A model generated the notes under the pieces. That model had not been told where the DNA came from. It was given only the letters and a program-made list of their open reading frames with translations, and searched no databases. A stretch of 64,000 bases of DNA from Motacilla alba alba (taxonomy: Eukaryota > Chordata > Aves > Passeriformes > Motacillidae): NCBI RefSeq assembly GCF_015832195.1, contig NC_052027.1, positions 2,170,001-2,234,000 on the forward strand, read 5' to 3'. How positions within the stretch are numbered: the stretch's first letter is position 1; each line of letters begins with the position of its first letter. A program made the translations under genes and the position numbers. This document shows, piece after piece, positions 1-10,936 of this stretch.

Positions 1-2671
1 AGGTACAGAGCTGAGCTCCCTCCATAATATCTGAACTCAATTTAAGTTTGATCTATAAGATTATTTTCATTCCAACCCCTTTGGACACTTGCAACAACAA
101 CATTTCCCTTCTCCCTACACGGATTTAATTTGGTCATGCACTGCAACTCTGCTTAGAAAGCTGCTTAGTGGCAATGTTTCAGAAATCTGAATCAAATTTT
201 CCTGAGTGAAATAAAATTAGTTATCGAGGAAAGGATAATCCACTTTTCTAGGGGCAGTGGTTCCATATTTTAGTAATGGTTCAAGAATACAGTAATAATC
301 CTAATAATGAAATGGCTCTGAGATAGAGTGAGTGCTGCTGGCAGGCTGGCTGTGGGAGCAGTCTGGGGATAAACTGGGAGTGACTGGGAGCACTGGCTGG
401 CCACAGAACTTCAGATCCACACCAGAACCCTCTGAACTTCCTGACTCCTCTGGGCCTGCGTCTGCCAAGTGCTGCAGAGCCATTTTAACCTCCAGAAGTG
501 CAAATTCAGGGCTCACAGAGCTGCTGACGTGGCCAAACCCTGCCGGGGTGGCGCTGAGCAGATCCCCAGCTCTGCTGATTTTCTGGGCCCTTTTGGTGCC
601 ACTCTCACAGTTCCAACCCCACCCCTGTGACTTCCAAGCCCTGCAGGGTGAATAAGCCAATTGCCAAATGTACTAATTACACCATGAAGGGCTTGGTAAT
701 TCCCAAAATCCAAGTTCCAGGAGCTGCTGGTAAACAAGGTCACCCTGGCACTGCCCAGAACACAGCCCAGGTGTGAGGTCAGAGCATCATCTCATCCCAA
801 ATTCCTCAGCTACGCCCTGCCCACCGCCGGGCCAAGGAATTTGGCAACTCAGAGAGGACTGGGACCTTCTCAGGAGCTGGGATCATCCTCCAGCAGGAGA
901 GGCAGAATCAGGGGAAAAGGGTGAGAGCAGAATCATGGCCAGGGAGATAACCTGCCATGGTTATTCCAGTTGGAAAAATCCTCTAAAACCACAAAACCCA
1001 ACCATTCCCCAGCACTGCCAAGGCCACCAGTGCCGTGTCCCCAAGTGCCACAGCCACACAGCTTTTAAATCCCTCCAGGGATGTCCCAGCACTTCCTGCT
1101 AACTGGAAGACAACAAAGCATCTCCTCACAGTGCACCTTCCTTCCCAGTGGCAAAAATGCCCAGGGGTGGTTGGTGACCTGTGAGTGTCCCTCACAGTGT
1201 GACACCATCAAATCTGATGAAACTTTCTCAATCAACCATTTTTTTAACATTTTTTTTTACTGTGGACCCCCACTAAACAGAAAAATTCCTTTGAAAGGAT
1301 TGCATCATGTTCCCAGAAGAGCCCACGGGGAGCTGCAGGGGTTTTATCCCCACTTCCAGGAGTGGAAAGCAGCAGGGCTGTGCTCTCTCCATCCCTCTGG
1401 GAATGCCCACTCCAAACCCACACGATTTTCGTGGAAAACCTCTGGCCAGTGAGCCCACACAGCTCCCAGGCTCCATTTAGCTGAGCAAGCAGGGCTGGGA
1501 ACCCATTAATTTGCTGGGTGAGTTATGGTTCCCTGCAGCACCTTTTGTTCACTGTCAAGGTTCTGCAACAATGACAGATGCAGCTACAGCCAGCCCAGAA
1601 CTCCAGAATTTGATCTCCTAAATCATTCCAGATATTAAATGTCTCAGCAATAAGCCTGGCAAATGAATTCCTCTGGAGCTCACACTTGGTGCTGAACATG
1701 AGGCAGGAGGGACTCCCCACACAGCTCCCCATTGTTTCCCTGGGAAATGATGCAATGGAAATTATCCCTGGAAAGGAACCAGAATCCCAGGAAAATTCAC
1801 ACAACTTCCAGTGGCTGCTAAAAGGAGCTGCAAATCCACCTGGATGAGTGAGGCAGCACTGTGGGGCATTAGGAGCTCACCAATCCCACTTTTAATAGCA
1901 GGAGCTGGACATGCATATAAAATTCCCACTTACCCTAGTAAATAAACAGAAAAGACTGCAGCAAAATAAAGAACCAGGGGAACACGGGCAGAATGCTTAA
2001 GCAGCAAGACACAGGCTGGGTTTCAGTCTCAATCTCAGTATTAATCTTTTTTTCTTTTCTTTTTTTTTTTTGGTTTGTTTAAAACCATCTCCTTCCTTCA
2101 GCCACAGCAGTCAAGAGAAGTGAGCAAATTTCACCTCGACTCATTTATAAAGAGCACGGAACTGCTCAAAGGAATCCTCACCCAAAGCAGATTAAGGCAC
2201 GCAGAGGGTGGAACAATTGCTGCTTCATTTTTAATTTCTCCAAATCACCATCAGATAGATGACAGTGCTTAGCACAGGAAGGATTCTGCAGGCTTCATAA
2301 ACAATAGAGGTATTACCCATTATCACACAAGTACAAATTAGTTTGACCTTTCCAGCTTTTTCATACGAGGCTTCCTTTTTTCCACTTGACTAGAGAAAAT
2401 ATTGAGTCGAGCCATGTTCTGCACTCTCCCTTCTCAGATGTGTTTGACCAGCGTTTCTTGCCTAAATCTGCAATTAGGGGAGACCCATTAAACACTGAAT
2501 TCACCTGAGGAATTCTCTGGCTCATCCAGCACATTCCTGGTGCTCTCCCAGCCTCACTCCTGGTGCTGCTCCGCACCTGCTTTCCCATGGGGGATAAATG
2601 TGGGATCTGATAATTTCATATTCCATTGGAAGGGTTGGGAAACAGCAGGAAAATGTTGTTGTGACAGCAGA
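1..2671. other. Non-coding unique sequence
   Basis: I see no gene here. Open frames near 301-660 exist on both strands over the same bases, have ordinary composition and show no domain, so they look like chance frames in a GC-richer patch. A T-rich run lies at about 2046-2072. No repeat family was recognised. Confidence 0.6.
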
Positions 2672-3110
2672 GATCATTATGGAAGTGTTTGGGTTGAAAG
2701 GGGCATTAAATCTCATCCTATCCCACCCCTGCCCTGGGCAGGGACACCTTCCACTGTCCCAGCCTGCTCCAAACTTGGCCCTGGACACTTCCAGGGGCAA
2801 CCACTGCTTCTCTGGGTATTCCAGCCCCTTCCCACCCTCACAGGCAGGAATTTCTTCCCAATATCCCATCCATCCCTGCCCTCTGGCACTGGGAGCCATT
2901 CCCTGTGTCCTGTCCCTCCATCCTTGTCCCCAGTCCCTCTCCAGCTCTCCTGGAGCCCCTTCAGGCCCTGGAAGGGCCCTGAGCTATCCCTGGAGCCTTC
3001 TCCTGTCCAGGTGAGCACCCCCAGCTCCCCCAGCCTGGCTCCAGAGGGGCTCCAGCCCTGGGAGCAGCTCCATGACCTCCTGTGGATTTGCTCCCTAGCT
3101 CTGCTGTGCC
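2672..3110 (-). mobile_element. CR1 LINE fragment, 3' part
   Basis: Read on the minus strand, this ends in the CR1 3' block. On the plus strand it appears as GTTTGGGTTGAAAGGGG, followed by CACCCCTGCCCTGGGCAGGG and ACACCTTCCACTGTCCCAG. The copy continues through GGAATTTCTTCCCAATATC and TCTCCAGCTCTCCTGGAGCC, so about 440 bp of the 3' region survive. The element is 5'-truncated and holds no intact reverse transcriptase. Several open frames on both strands in this interval come from its GC-rich sequence and are not genes. CR1 is the dominant LINE of birds; the subfamily is not resolved. Confidence 0.85.
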
Positions 3111-3782
3111 GAGGAACCCCGGGCAGAGAGGAGAGCATGCTCAGGGAAGTTCCTTCCATCCTCCCTGCCCACAGCCCCTGCCTGATCCCATGAAAGCTCA
3201 GCACCAGGATTTAGGAACTGCACCAACACCCAGCTCTCCTTGTAAGACATCTGTACATCCCTAGGAGGCCTTTGCATGTCCCCAAGCAGGAGAGTGGCAC
3301 AGAGCTGTGATCCCTTGGGCCAAGAACTCCCAGGGCAGCCTCCCTGGACAGGCTGTGCACGCTCTGCTCCCGGGCATGCAGCCCTGAAAGGGTTAAAGTC
3401 ATTCCTCAGCACTTTCTGCCAGCGACCTGGAATGTGCTGGGTGCAGCACAGCAACCCTCTGGATCTCCTGATCATTTTGTGAGGAACCAAAGGAGCTGGG
3501 CAGGAGCAGGCAGAGGGTGATGCTGAGCCAGCCCTGAAGCTGTCAGCCAAACCTGGGAGGAGCTGCTGCAGGGAAAGAGGGAACACAGCAGGGGGAAAGC
3601 AAGGGGGACACTGAGCACAGAGCCCTGGCAGTGACAGGACATTCCGAGGAGAAACTTCGTGCCTTTTTGAGTCAATGCCTCAGATTTAGGGATGCTGAGA
3701 AAATTACAGTGTAGCAATTTGGGTTAGAGGTGTTAAATCCCCATCCCAGCTAAAGAAAGCCTTACTCTGCCTTATCCCAGGG
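3111..3782. other. Non-coding, nothing recognised
   Basis: About 670 bp of moderately GC-rich sequence between a CR1 copy and a minisatellite. Short overlapping open frames occur on both strands with no domain. No splice-flanked exon or repeat was identified. Confidence 0.5.
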
Positions 3783-4192
3783 CATGGAGCAGGGCATTCC
3801 TGGGCACTGCCTTATCCCAGCCCATGGAGCAGGGCATTCCTGGGCACTGCCTCATCCCAGCCCATGGAGCAGGGCATTCCTGGGCACTGCCTTATCCCAG
3901 CCCATGGAGCAGGGCATTCCTGGGCACTGCCTTATCCCAGTTTCTGGAGCAGGGCATTCCTGGGCACTGCCTTATCCCAGTTTCTGGAGCAGGGCATTCC
4001 TGGGCCCTGCCTTATCCCAGTTTCTGGAGCAGGGCATTCCTGGGCACTGCCTTATCCCAGGGGATGGAGCAGGGTGTTCCTGGGTCCTTATCCCAGTTCC
4101 TGGAGCAGGGCATTCCTGGGCCCTGCCTTATCCCAGCCCATGGAGCAGGGTGTTCCTGGGCCCTGCCTTATCCCAGCCCAGGGAGCATTCCC
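3783..4192. repeat. 40-bp minisatellite, about 10 copies
   Basis: Units begin near 3786, 3826, 3866, 3906, 3946, 3986, 4026 and 4066, then continue with slightly irregular spacing to about 4181. Each contains GGAGCAGGGCATTCCTGGG followed by CACTGCCTTATCCCAG. Differences between units are mostly in the four bases after CCCAG (CCCA, TTTC or GGGA) and in CACTGC versus CCCTGC. Since 40 is not a multiple of 3 and the unit lacks stops in the three forward frames, the array produces three overlapping plus-strand frames of 122-201 codons encoding the same periodic peptide. This is a repeat artefact, not a gene. Confidence 0.95.
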
Positions 4193-5220
4193 AGTGCCCG
4201 GTTTGCTCCATGGTTTCAGCTCAGTGGGCTGAGTGCTGCCACCCTGTGGGACCCGTGTCACTCGTGTGTGTGCCTGGCACTGCCGGGATGCTCAGCACAC
4301 ACCTGAGTTCGGGAAGCTGGAGGGGCCCAGAAGATCAATCCAGCTGTTCCCAGACAGGCACAGCACTCTGGGATAATCCCGACAGCTAATTCAGGAGCTG
4401 GGGATGTTTGTAAATAGGATTTAGAACAAAGAGGTTGCTGAGTTCTGAGCAGAATAAGAACAGATGTTACAATCCAGGCTCGTTTGCAAGGCAGAGGTAA
4501 CTGATGAATTGACACAATCCCTGTTTACTCACACGGATCCGGGCCTGGCTGGGAATCCTGCTCTGTGCATCACCAGCAGCACGTTCAGCCTGGAATCACT
4601 CCTGTGCTGTGCTTCATATTTCATTCATTTCTGCTTCCAGCTATACATGCACAACAGAGGGCATGATACATCTCCCTAATTGAACAATACAGATCAATTA
4701 AATATGAAAAGTCGTTCTTGGACTGAAACCCTCTCAGGCAAATGTTCTGCTCTTATGCTAAGTAACTCTTTTAAAAGCTGGGAGTTGAGTGCTGTTCAGA
4801 GGGGGATTTATTTTTCTTTTTAAAGACTGGGAGACAAAGCCCAAAATGATTCATCTGTTCATTCATGACAAGAGGAGAGAGTTTTGACCACTGAGCAAGG
4901 TAAAACATCTCATTTGATGAAATCTCGTCAGTGCTCTTTGTGTGAGGTGGAGAACCCCCTGTGCTCTGCAGAGATCACCCAAACCATGGCCATGGCTCAG
5001 ACTGGACAAGGATCTCTGGGAAGGTGTAAAAATGAGCAAAAAGGAGCGATGGGAATCATTAACAGGAGCAGTTAAAAGGGAAAGCTGTGCCCTGAGCAGC
5101 CCCAGCAGCCCCGGGGCTCTCCCCGATGGCTTTTTGGGGTCTCCACACTCCCATCACTGGGACCAGGGGGATGAAAATGTGTTTTGTTGTGTGGAAGCGT
5201 TCCCAAATAACGCCCTGTGA
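4193..5220. other. Non-coding, nothing recognised
   Basis: Unique sequence between the 40-bp minisatellite and a possible conserved block. Small open frames on both strands have no recognisable similarity. No repeats longer than simple homopolymers were seen. Confidence 0.5.
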
Positions 5221-5520
5221 TCTGAATAAAAGGAGTTTAATCAACAATGCACTCACAGACGGGTTCAAATCACACAGGTAGGTTATTGCTGCGCAGCACC
5301 ACTGACATTAAATCACCCTCTCAAGAGAGGTTTGTCCACCGCAGTCACCCGGGATGTCCTTTGTTCCCTTCTCGAGCTCGAACCAAATGCAATGACCTGC
5401 TAAGCCTTATGTAAATTTGCCTTAAACACCGCGTCTCTTCCTCGGCTAAACATTTATATAAATAAATGATAAACACAGATTTCGCCCGAGGCCAACAAAG
5501 ATACAGCGCTGACAGAACTC
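5221..5520. promoter_or_regulatory. Possible conserved non-coding element
   Basis: This stretch differs from its neighbours: it is free of transposon-like sequence, has scattered CpGs in an AT-rich setting, and carries several homeodomain- and forkhead-like AT motifs such as TTTATATAAATAAATGATAAACA (positions about 5452-5475). It lies about 4.4 kb downstream of the CpG-island promoter, inside the putative minus-strand transcription unit. Conservation cannot be seen from one sequence, so this is inference from texture only. Confidence 0.25.
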
Positions 5521-8500
5521 CTGGAAGAGCAAATCAGGCTGGAGCCAGGAGCTGCTCAGCTCGGGCTCTCCTGGAAATCTGCAGAAAACCAGGATTAACT
5601 GTTGGGTCTTTCAAGCACATCTTGGTCTCAACAAGAACTGGGTAAAGTCCGCATGAAAGGGTTGAATCCAAAACCCAAAGAGGAGGAAAAGTGGGGAAGA
5701 ACCATCCTGGTGCTTTTCTTTTATCTTTATAATAACTTATCTCAGCAGAACTGGCTACTGGCTAGATCAGAACATGAATAAGGATGTCTGGCCAGATCTG
5801 AGACATCTCCAGCAAGTCCTCAAGGAATACAGCATCAGCAGCTGAACAGCTGGAGGACAGAACAACTGAACAACTTGAGGAGGAATTAATAGAAAAAACA
5901 AACGCGGCAGAACCTAGTTTTTGAAACCTTTAACACAACTTTTAAAACAAATCCCTGCCGTTTTGAAAATATGACTGCAGATGATTTTTTTTTGAGTCCT
6001 TCTGAAGTGCAATAAGTGCATCACTTACCTCACTGGAGGCCACATGCTGATACATCTGTGCTGTGATTATGACCCTAAGCAAAAATCCCAGTTTGTGTTG
6101 CAGAGGCAAAACTTCCCCCTTCTGCTGCACCTTCCTAAAGCTGAACTCTGCACCTGCCAGCCACCAGATTGTTTTCAAAATGCTTTGACCCTGATGGTTC
6201 TGAGGCCTCGACCCTCATTGATTTAACCCAGCAATTAAAAACACCCCAACAGCTCATTCTTTCTCTCGGTGTCGGGTTGGGATAGATTTTTACCCCGCAG
6301 ATTGAGGTAAAATGACTGCACCCAGGGAATAGCAAAGAAGGGAGTTATTTCCTAACATCCACACCTTCAGAGCCCTGTTTAGTGCACAAAACACTGCTCT
6401 CTTGGTTCATGAGGAGTGAGAAGCTCAGGTGTGTGAGGATGAGAAGCAGATTTGACACAGATTTGACACATTTCCTCTGAGTATCCCCAGATTTGGTGGC
6501 TGCTGGGAGGAGGAGGCAGGGAAGAGTTGTGCACTGGCATGAAACAGTAAATCAGCAGGGTGTCATCATTATGGATTTGCTTTGCTAATAATAAAAAGAA
6601 TGAATCACTCCTGCCGTGGTATCCATGTCTGCACTGGAGTAAGCACGGTGCTGATAGCGGTGAAGATGCGAGCGAGGCTCAGCCCGTGGATTTGGGGTGA
6701 TTCACAGCACTTGGCTGTGTTTGTGATCAACTCCCTGTCAGGGGCTGCACATCACTCTCCCAGCAAGCAGCACGGGCTCCCAACGGGAAGGAAAATTCCC
6801 AACTGTTGCACCAAAGCCTCTTCAAAGCGAGCTGAACCCTCCGTGTGACAGCGGGGCTGAGCACCGCATCAAAGCGGAGAGAACTGCTCCTGCAGAGACC
6901 TCACCAGGTCATTCCAGGCCACACAGGGCAGGTGTGGGAAGAAACCCCAGCCTTGCTCTATTCTAACAGGGCTAAAAATAGACCTGTGATGATTTATGAA
7001 CTTTCAAAGGCAGCAGAGTATTTTTAAGCAGCAGCAGCTTCTGCTCCGTCTGCATCCCGGGCGCTGCCTGCCCGGCGCCAGGGCTCTGTCCACCCTGCCC
7101 TGATGGGAACCAGCCCCTCCAGAATGCTCACCAAACAGAATTTAACAAGACCACAAGAGCAAATAAAAAGGCAGTGATCTATCAGTCTCGTGGGTATTAT
7201 CCTTCCTTCACTCTGCCTCGTCTCTACCCCCGAGTTTCAAATATTCTTTTTTTACATCAAGTTAACTCCACAGAACTGTCACACAAAGCCAGCTCCTGAA
7301 GCCAAGGTAAATAAATCACGTGGCACCAGAATATACAAAATTACTCCCAAGTTTTGCATCTCTGGGAGAAATTTTATGGGAGCTCACCCCTGACTTCCAG
7401 CTGTCCCTGATGGGGTAACACAGGAGTGAGTTTGAAACCAAGGAAATGTTAATTCCAATAAACAAAGACCTGGATAGCAACAAGAAAGACTTTCGTGCAT
7501 GCCCAAGTTTGGGAACCAAGGTGGGCTCCCAGCAGCTGCTCGCTGTCCTTCCCTCTGGAAAAAAAGCTCCTCAGCCAAGGGCTGGAAATCAGCACTCAGG
7601 AATCCAGCACTGGAGGGATTACCCCTGGAAAATCAAGGCACGACCCCCTGGAGGAGGATGGCCAAGGTCTCAGGGACACCCACACATGGGCAGAGGTGTC
7701 CTTGTGGCCCAGGGCAGAGGACACCTCACCCCTCCCAGCACACCGAAGGCACACCTGCCCTCCTCAGCACCCCTGGCGAGCTCAGGTGAGGGGCTTGCAG
7801 CCCCAGGCAGCCCTGCTGAGCCATGGAGAGCCGGGCTTGGGAGGCTGCAGCGTCTCAGCCCGTTTTCCAGGAGGCTGCCTGCACAGGTGAGCTGCTCCTC
7901 TGCTGTCATTCACATTCCCCACACACGTTTTGTCATTGTGGAGAGCAGAACCAGCTTAAAATTCCGGGAGCGCCAGACGGGCTGGGAGAGAGCTCAGCTC
8001 CACTGCAGAGGGATGGGAAAATCCTTCCCATTCCAGAGTTTTGCCTGGATCACTCAACTCCAGCTACCTGCAGGCACACCCTGCTTCCCTCCACTCCCAC
8101 CACCCAACAGCGGTGGGGTTTTGGGGCAGGAGACCCTCAGAGCCCCCCCAAAGGTGGTGTTTAGAAACACACCCAGAGTTTGGGTTGGCTTCCTGCAGAG
8201 GGACGCTTCCTGAAATCTCCCAAAATCTTGTCAGGGGGTTCAGCTGTGCCCGGAGTTCAGCACGGGAGGGAGAGGTTGCTGCTGGCCAGTGGAAGCCATT
8301 GTCTCCAGCAGGCTGCCAAGGGGAAATTAGCAGCGTGCACACCTCTAAATGAGGGAGCACAGCACGGAAAAGAGGGATTAGCCGTGTAAAGCAAGTCCTT
8401 TTGGTATTAGATTAAAGAGGGGAGGTGACTTTGAAGGATTATTCAAGAGCCATTTAAGCAGTTTTCAGGGACTTACAAACGCGGGGTAAAAATGCAGCTC

Positions 8501-9039
8501 CCTCAGGTCCAGAAAAAAAAAGAAAAATTCAGTTTCCCGGCCAGAAAAGCAGCAGGAAAAAGCTTGTGGGGGACCCCCTGAAGTGCAGGCCCCCACCATG
8601 CTGCTCCCCACGCTCGCTGCTGGCTGTGGAGCCCGGCTGCAGCATCACCTGCACACCTGGGCTGGAGCTGCTGCAGGAGCCACAGGGAGCAGGGAAGGGG
8701 CTCCCACAGCCCCGGGGATGGGTCACGGCATCCCCTGGGCACCCTGCCAGCACGGGGGCACTGCCAGCCAGCCACCCACTGCGGGGCAGGGCGTGCTGGG
8801 TGTTGGAAAGGAGCTCCGGACCATCGCGATCGTCACAAGAGGAGCGGCCGGCAGTCCCTGCTCCCACCTCGGTGATGTATCCGCTGGGATGCGGGTCCTG
8901 AACCGAGCCATGGAAACCGGAGGAGGGGCGAGCTCAGCCACAAAAACTGATTTCTGCCTCCAGGCAAACGTCCCCTGCTTCCCCGCACCTCAGGGTGCCT
9001 CATCAACGTGCCGGCTCTTAATCCTCTGCCCACATTAAT
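5521..9039. other. Non-coding stretch, possible intron
   Basis: If the CpG-island gene is real, this is intronic. It contains the micro-exon candidate at 6029-6074 on the minus strand. The longest non-repetitive open frame of the window lies here on the plus strand (7446-8213, 255 codons). It overlaps three other plus frames and two minus frames, has proline/glycine/serine-rich composition and no domain, so I do not call it a gene. The GC-rich part at about 7500-8950 holds no recognised repeat. Confidence 0.5.
6029..6074 (-). other. Candidate 46-nt internal exon
   Basis: On the minus strand the 46 nt are preceded by GATTTTTGCTTAG and followed by GTAAGTGATG, so both splice sites match consensus; the donor reads GAG|GTAAGTGA. 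One frame is open across the segment and would read VIITAQMYQHVASSE after one leading base; another frame ends in a stop. The strand agrees with the putative first exon at 9940, about 3.9 kb upstream. I do not recognise the peptide. A non-coding or alternative exon, or a chance pairing of splice-like signals, is equally possible. RNA evidence would decide. Confidence 0.3.
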
Positions 9040-9275
9040 CCAGCCAGGGGAGCGCAGTACGTGGCTCCAAGACATCAGACTGCTCTATCGAACGAGCCCT
9101 CCTCGGGGGAAAAAAAAACCTTCTTCGGCTTAGTGTAAATTAAGGTGACGGGCAATTAGTATGTAAGATACAAACTATTGCCACTTGTTATGCAAGCAGC
9201 ATCCTTTAATTTGTAGTTTCGAGAGCAAGCCGCTCCTGTCTGGGATAAATAAAACAACACGCTGCGGTATGTTGC
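9040..9275. promoter_or_regulatory. Possible conserved element flanking the CpG island
   Basis: A transposon-free, AT-rich block with isolated CpGs sits just left of the CpG island. It includes motifs such as GGGCAATTAGTATGTAAG and TTATGCAAGCAGCATCC. On the minus strand it would lie in the first intron close to the first exon, a usual place for regulatory sequence. This is inferred from position and sequence texture; no alignment was available. Confidence 0.25.
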
Positions 9276-9423
9276 TCACGACACGGGAGCAGCAGCAGCC
9301 TGGGGAAAGCAAAAGGAGCTTCAACTCCAGCCGGGAACGCGGCTGGAGCCGGCAAAAAGTTCTGCGTGCGCCTGGAGCAGCCTGGCGGGAGCATCCCCGC
9401 GTCCGCATCCCGGGATGCGCCCG

Positions 9424-9665
9424 CTCTCACTCGGGGATGAGCACGCACTCATTCGGGGATGCTCCTGCACTCATTCGAGATGCGCCTGCACTCACTCAGG
9501 GATGCTCCTGCACTCATTCAGGGATCATCCCCGCTCTCACTCAGGGATGCTCTCCTGTTCCCACTCGGGGATCATCCCCGCTCTCACTCGGGGATGCTCC
9601 GGCTCCCACTCGGGGATCATCCCCGATGCTCCTGCTCCCACTCGGGGATCGTCCCCGCTCCTGTC
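9424..9665. repeat. GC-rich minisatellite beside the CpG island
   Basis: Degenerate tandem units combine CACTCGGGGAT or CACTCAGGGAT with either GCTCCTG or CATCCCCGCTCT. Two unit types alternate, one ending GATGCTCCTG and one ending GATCATCCCCG, with spacing of roughly 25-45 bp. The array merges on its right with the CpG-rich core. It keeps three plus-strand frames open across it (up to 227 codons, starting at 9185), which I read as repeat-driven and not coding. Confidence 0.85.
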
Positions 9666-9939
9666 CGGGGACCGCGGCCACCCCCGCCCGGGGGCTCCGC
9701 GCCCCGCGGCAGCTCCGGGGGCTCCGGGGGTCCCCGGCGGTCACGGCGCCCCGCTCCCCTCCGCCCGCGCCTCCGCTCCGCCGGCTCCGCAGCCCGCCCG
9801 CGCTCTCTTCCCCCGCGCCGCAGCCTTGCTTCCAAATTCCTTATTTACTCCTTATTTATTTATTATAATTTTTAAATCCCGTTTTAAATCTGCCTCCCTC
9901 CCCTCCGTGCCGAGCCGAGCCGAGCCGCGCCGCGCTTAC

Positions 9940-10071
9940 CTGGGCGGGCAGGGGGGGACATGCCCGGCTCCCGCAGCCCCGAGGTGCGCGGCTCCCGCGG
10001 CACCCGCAGCCCCGCGGCCGCAGCATTGAGCGGCAGCGGCGGGAGCCGGGCGGGCTCCGCGCAGTCCCCAC
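9940..10071 (-). other. Putative first exon of a minus-strand gene (5' end unknown)
   Basis: The segment ends at 9940 with the donor CCCAG|GTAAGCG on the minus strand, a strong match to the splice consensus, inside the CpG island. The upstream limit is uncertain: transcription could start anywhere between about 10070 and 10350. Several minus-strand frames are open through the exon. One, starting at an ATG at 10071, gives 44 codons and meets the donor in phase 0. Another has an ATG 23 bases before the donor (MSPPARP and one base of the next codon) with a G at -3. The exon may equally be all 5' UTR. The composition is too biased to recognise a protein, and the gene's other exons are not identifiable in this window, so its identity is unknown. 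Confidence 0.45.
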
Positions 10072-10360
10072 CCCCGGCCCCGCCGTGCGCGGGGGGCGGG
10101 CGGCGGAGCGGCGGCGGCCGCTTTAACCCTTCCTGCCCCGCCGGTGCCCGCCCGGTGCCCGCCCGGAGCCGTGCGGCAGCGCTCGGTCCCCAGCGCCGCG
10201 GGCAGCATCCCCTGCCCTGCCCTGCCCTGCCCCCGGCTCGCTTTCCGCACCCGCGGATCCACCCGCACCCCGGGCGGTTCCGAGCCCGTTCCCGTCGCGC
10301 TCCCCGCTTTTCCCCATCCCCGACCAGCCCCGGTCCCACTCGGGGAGACCACAGAAGCCC

Positions 10361-10899
10361 AAATTACCGCTCGCGGCTTTTTATTTTTTTTATTTTTTTC
10401 CCTTTTATTTTTTATTTCCCCTTCGGCGCGTTGCCCTCCGGTTTTAATCCCAGATTTGCCGTAATTCTTTCGCTCTTTAAAGCGAGCCTCTCCTCACCCG
10501 CCAGCCTCTCGCTCAGCCCTTTGCATCCACCGTCTCCTTTCATCCCCTTCCCGCTCCTCCTCGTCCAAGAGCCGCGTGTGTTGTGCACGGAGATGAGGAG
10601 CCCGAGAGCGCAGCGCACCTGGGTGCCAGCCCAGCTGCTCCCAAGCTCTGCTGGCCGTCCCTGTGCCCAGGGATGCTCCCAAACCCTCCCCAGGATCCCT
10701 CAGCAGGGTCTCTGCTTGCTGCTGCAATGCAAATGATGAGCCACAAACTGCCTTGAAAGTCAGGAGTTCAGGCTAAATAAGCAGCATAATGTAAAGGCAC
10801 AAAGAAAAGGAAAAACAAAAAGTATTGAGAAATGAATGTGGGACCTACCTTTCCCCCTGTCCCAAAATCCTGTCCTGGGAAGTGCTCTTAAGTGCTTGT

Positions 10900-10936
<37 letters not shown>

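Larger units (their letters stand above)
9340..10360. promoter_or_regulatory. CpG island, probable promoter
   Basis: CpG dinucleotides are very dense compared with the rest of the window, where they are rare. The richest part is about 9650-10350. A GC box (GGGGCGGG) is at about 10093-10100, and repeated CCCTGCCC motifs lie near 10211-10232. No TATA box sits at a clear position, as is usual for CpG-island promoters. A minus-strand donor at 9939/9940 indicates transcription leftwards. Bidirectional activity cannot be excluded. In birds such islands nearly always mark gene 5' ends. Confidence 0.75.

Noticed and set aside
2540..3204. 217-codon plus and 163-codon minus frames
   Set aside because: They lie on and around a CR1 3' fragment; its untranslated, GC-rich sequence is open by chance.
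7446..8213. 255-codon plus-strand frame in GC-rich unique sequence
   Set aside because: Overlapped by frames on both strands, no domain and no splice or promoter support. A coding test with related genomes could reopen it.
9960..10736. 258-codon plus-strand frame across the CpG island
   Set aside because: GC-rich islands lack stop codons by composition. The peptide is proline/arginine/alanine-rich and includes the poly-F stretch from a T run.
10835..10935. Processed pseudogene ending in the A34 run
   Set aside because: No AATAAA signal precedes the run, and the upstream sequence shows no coding similarity or duplication.
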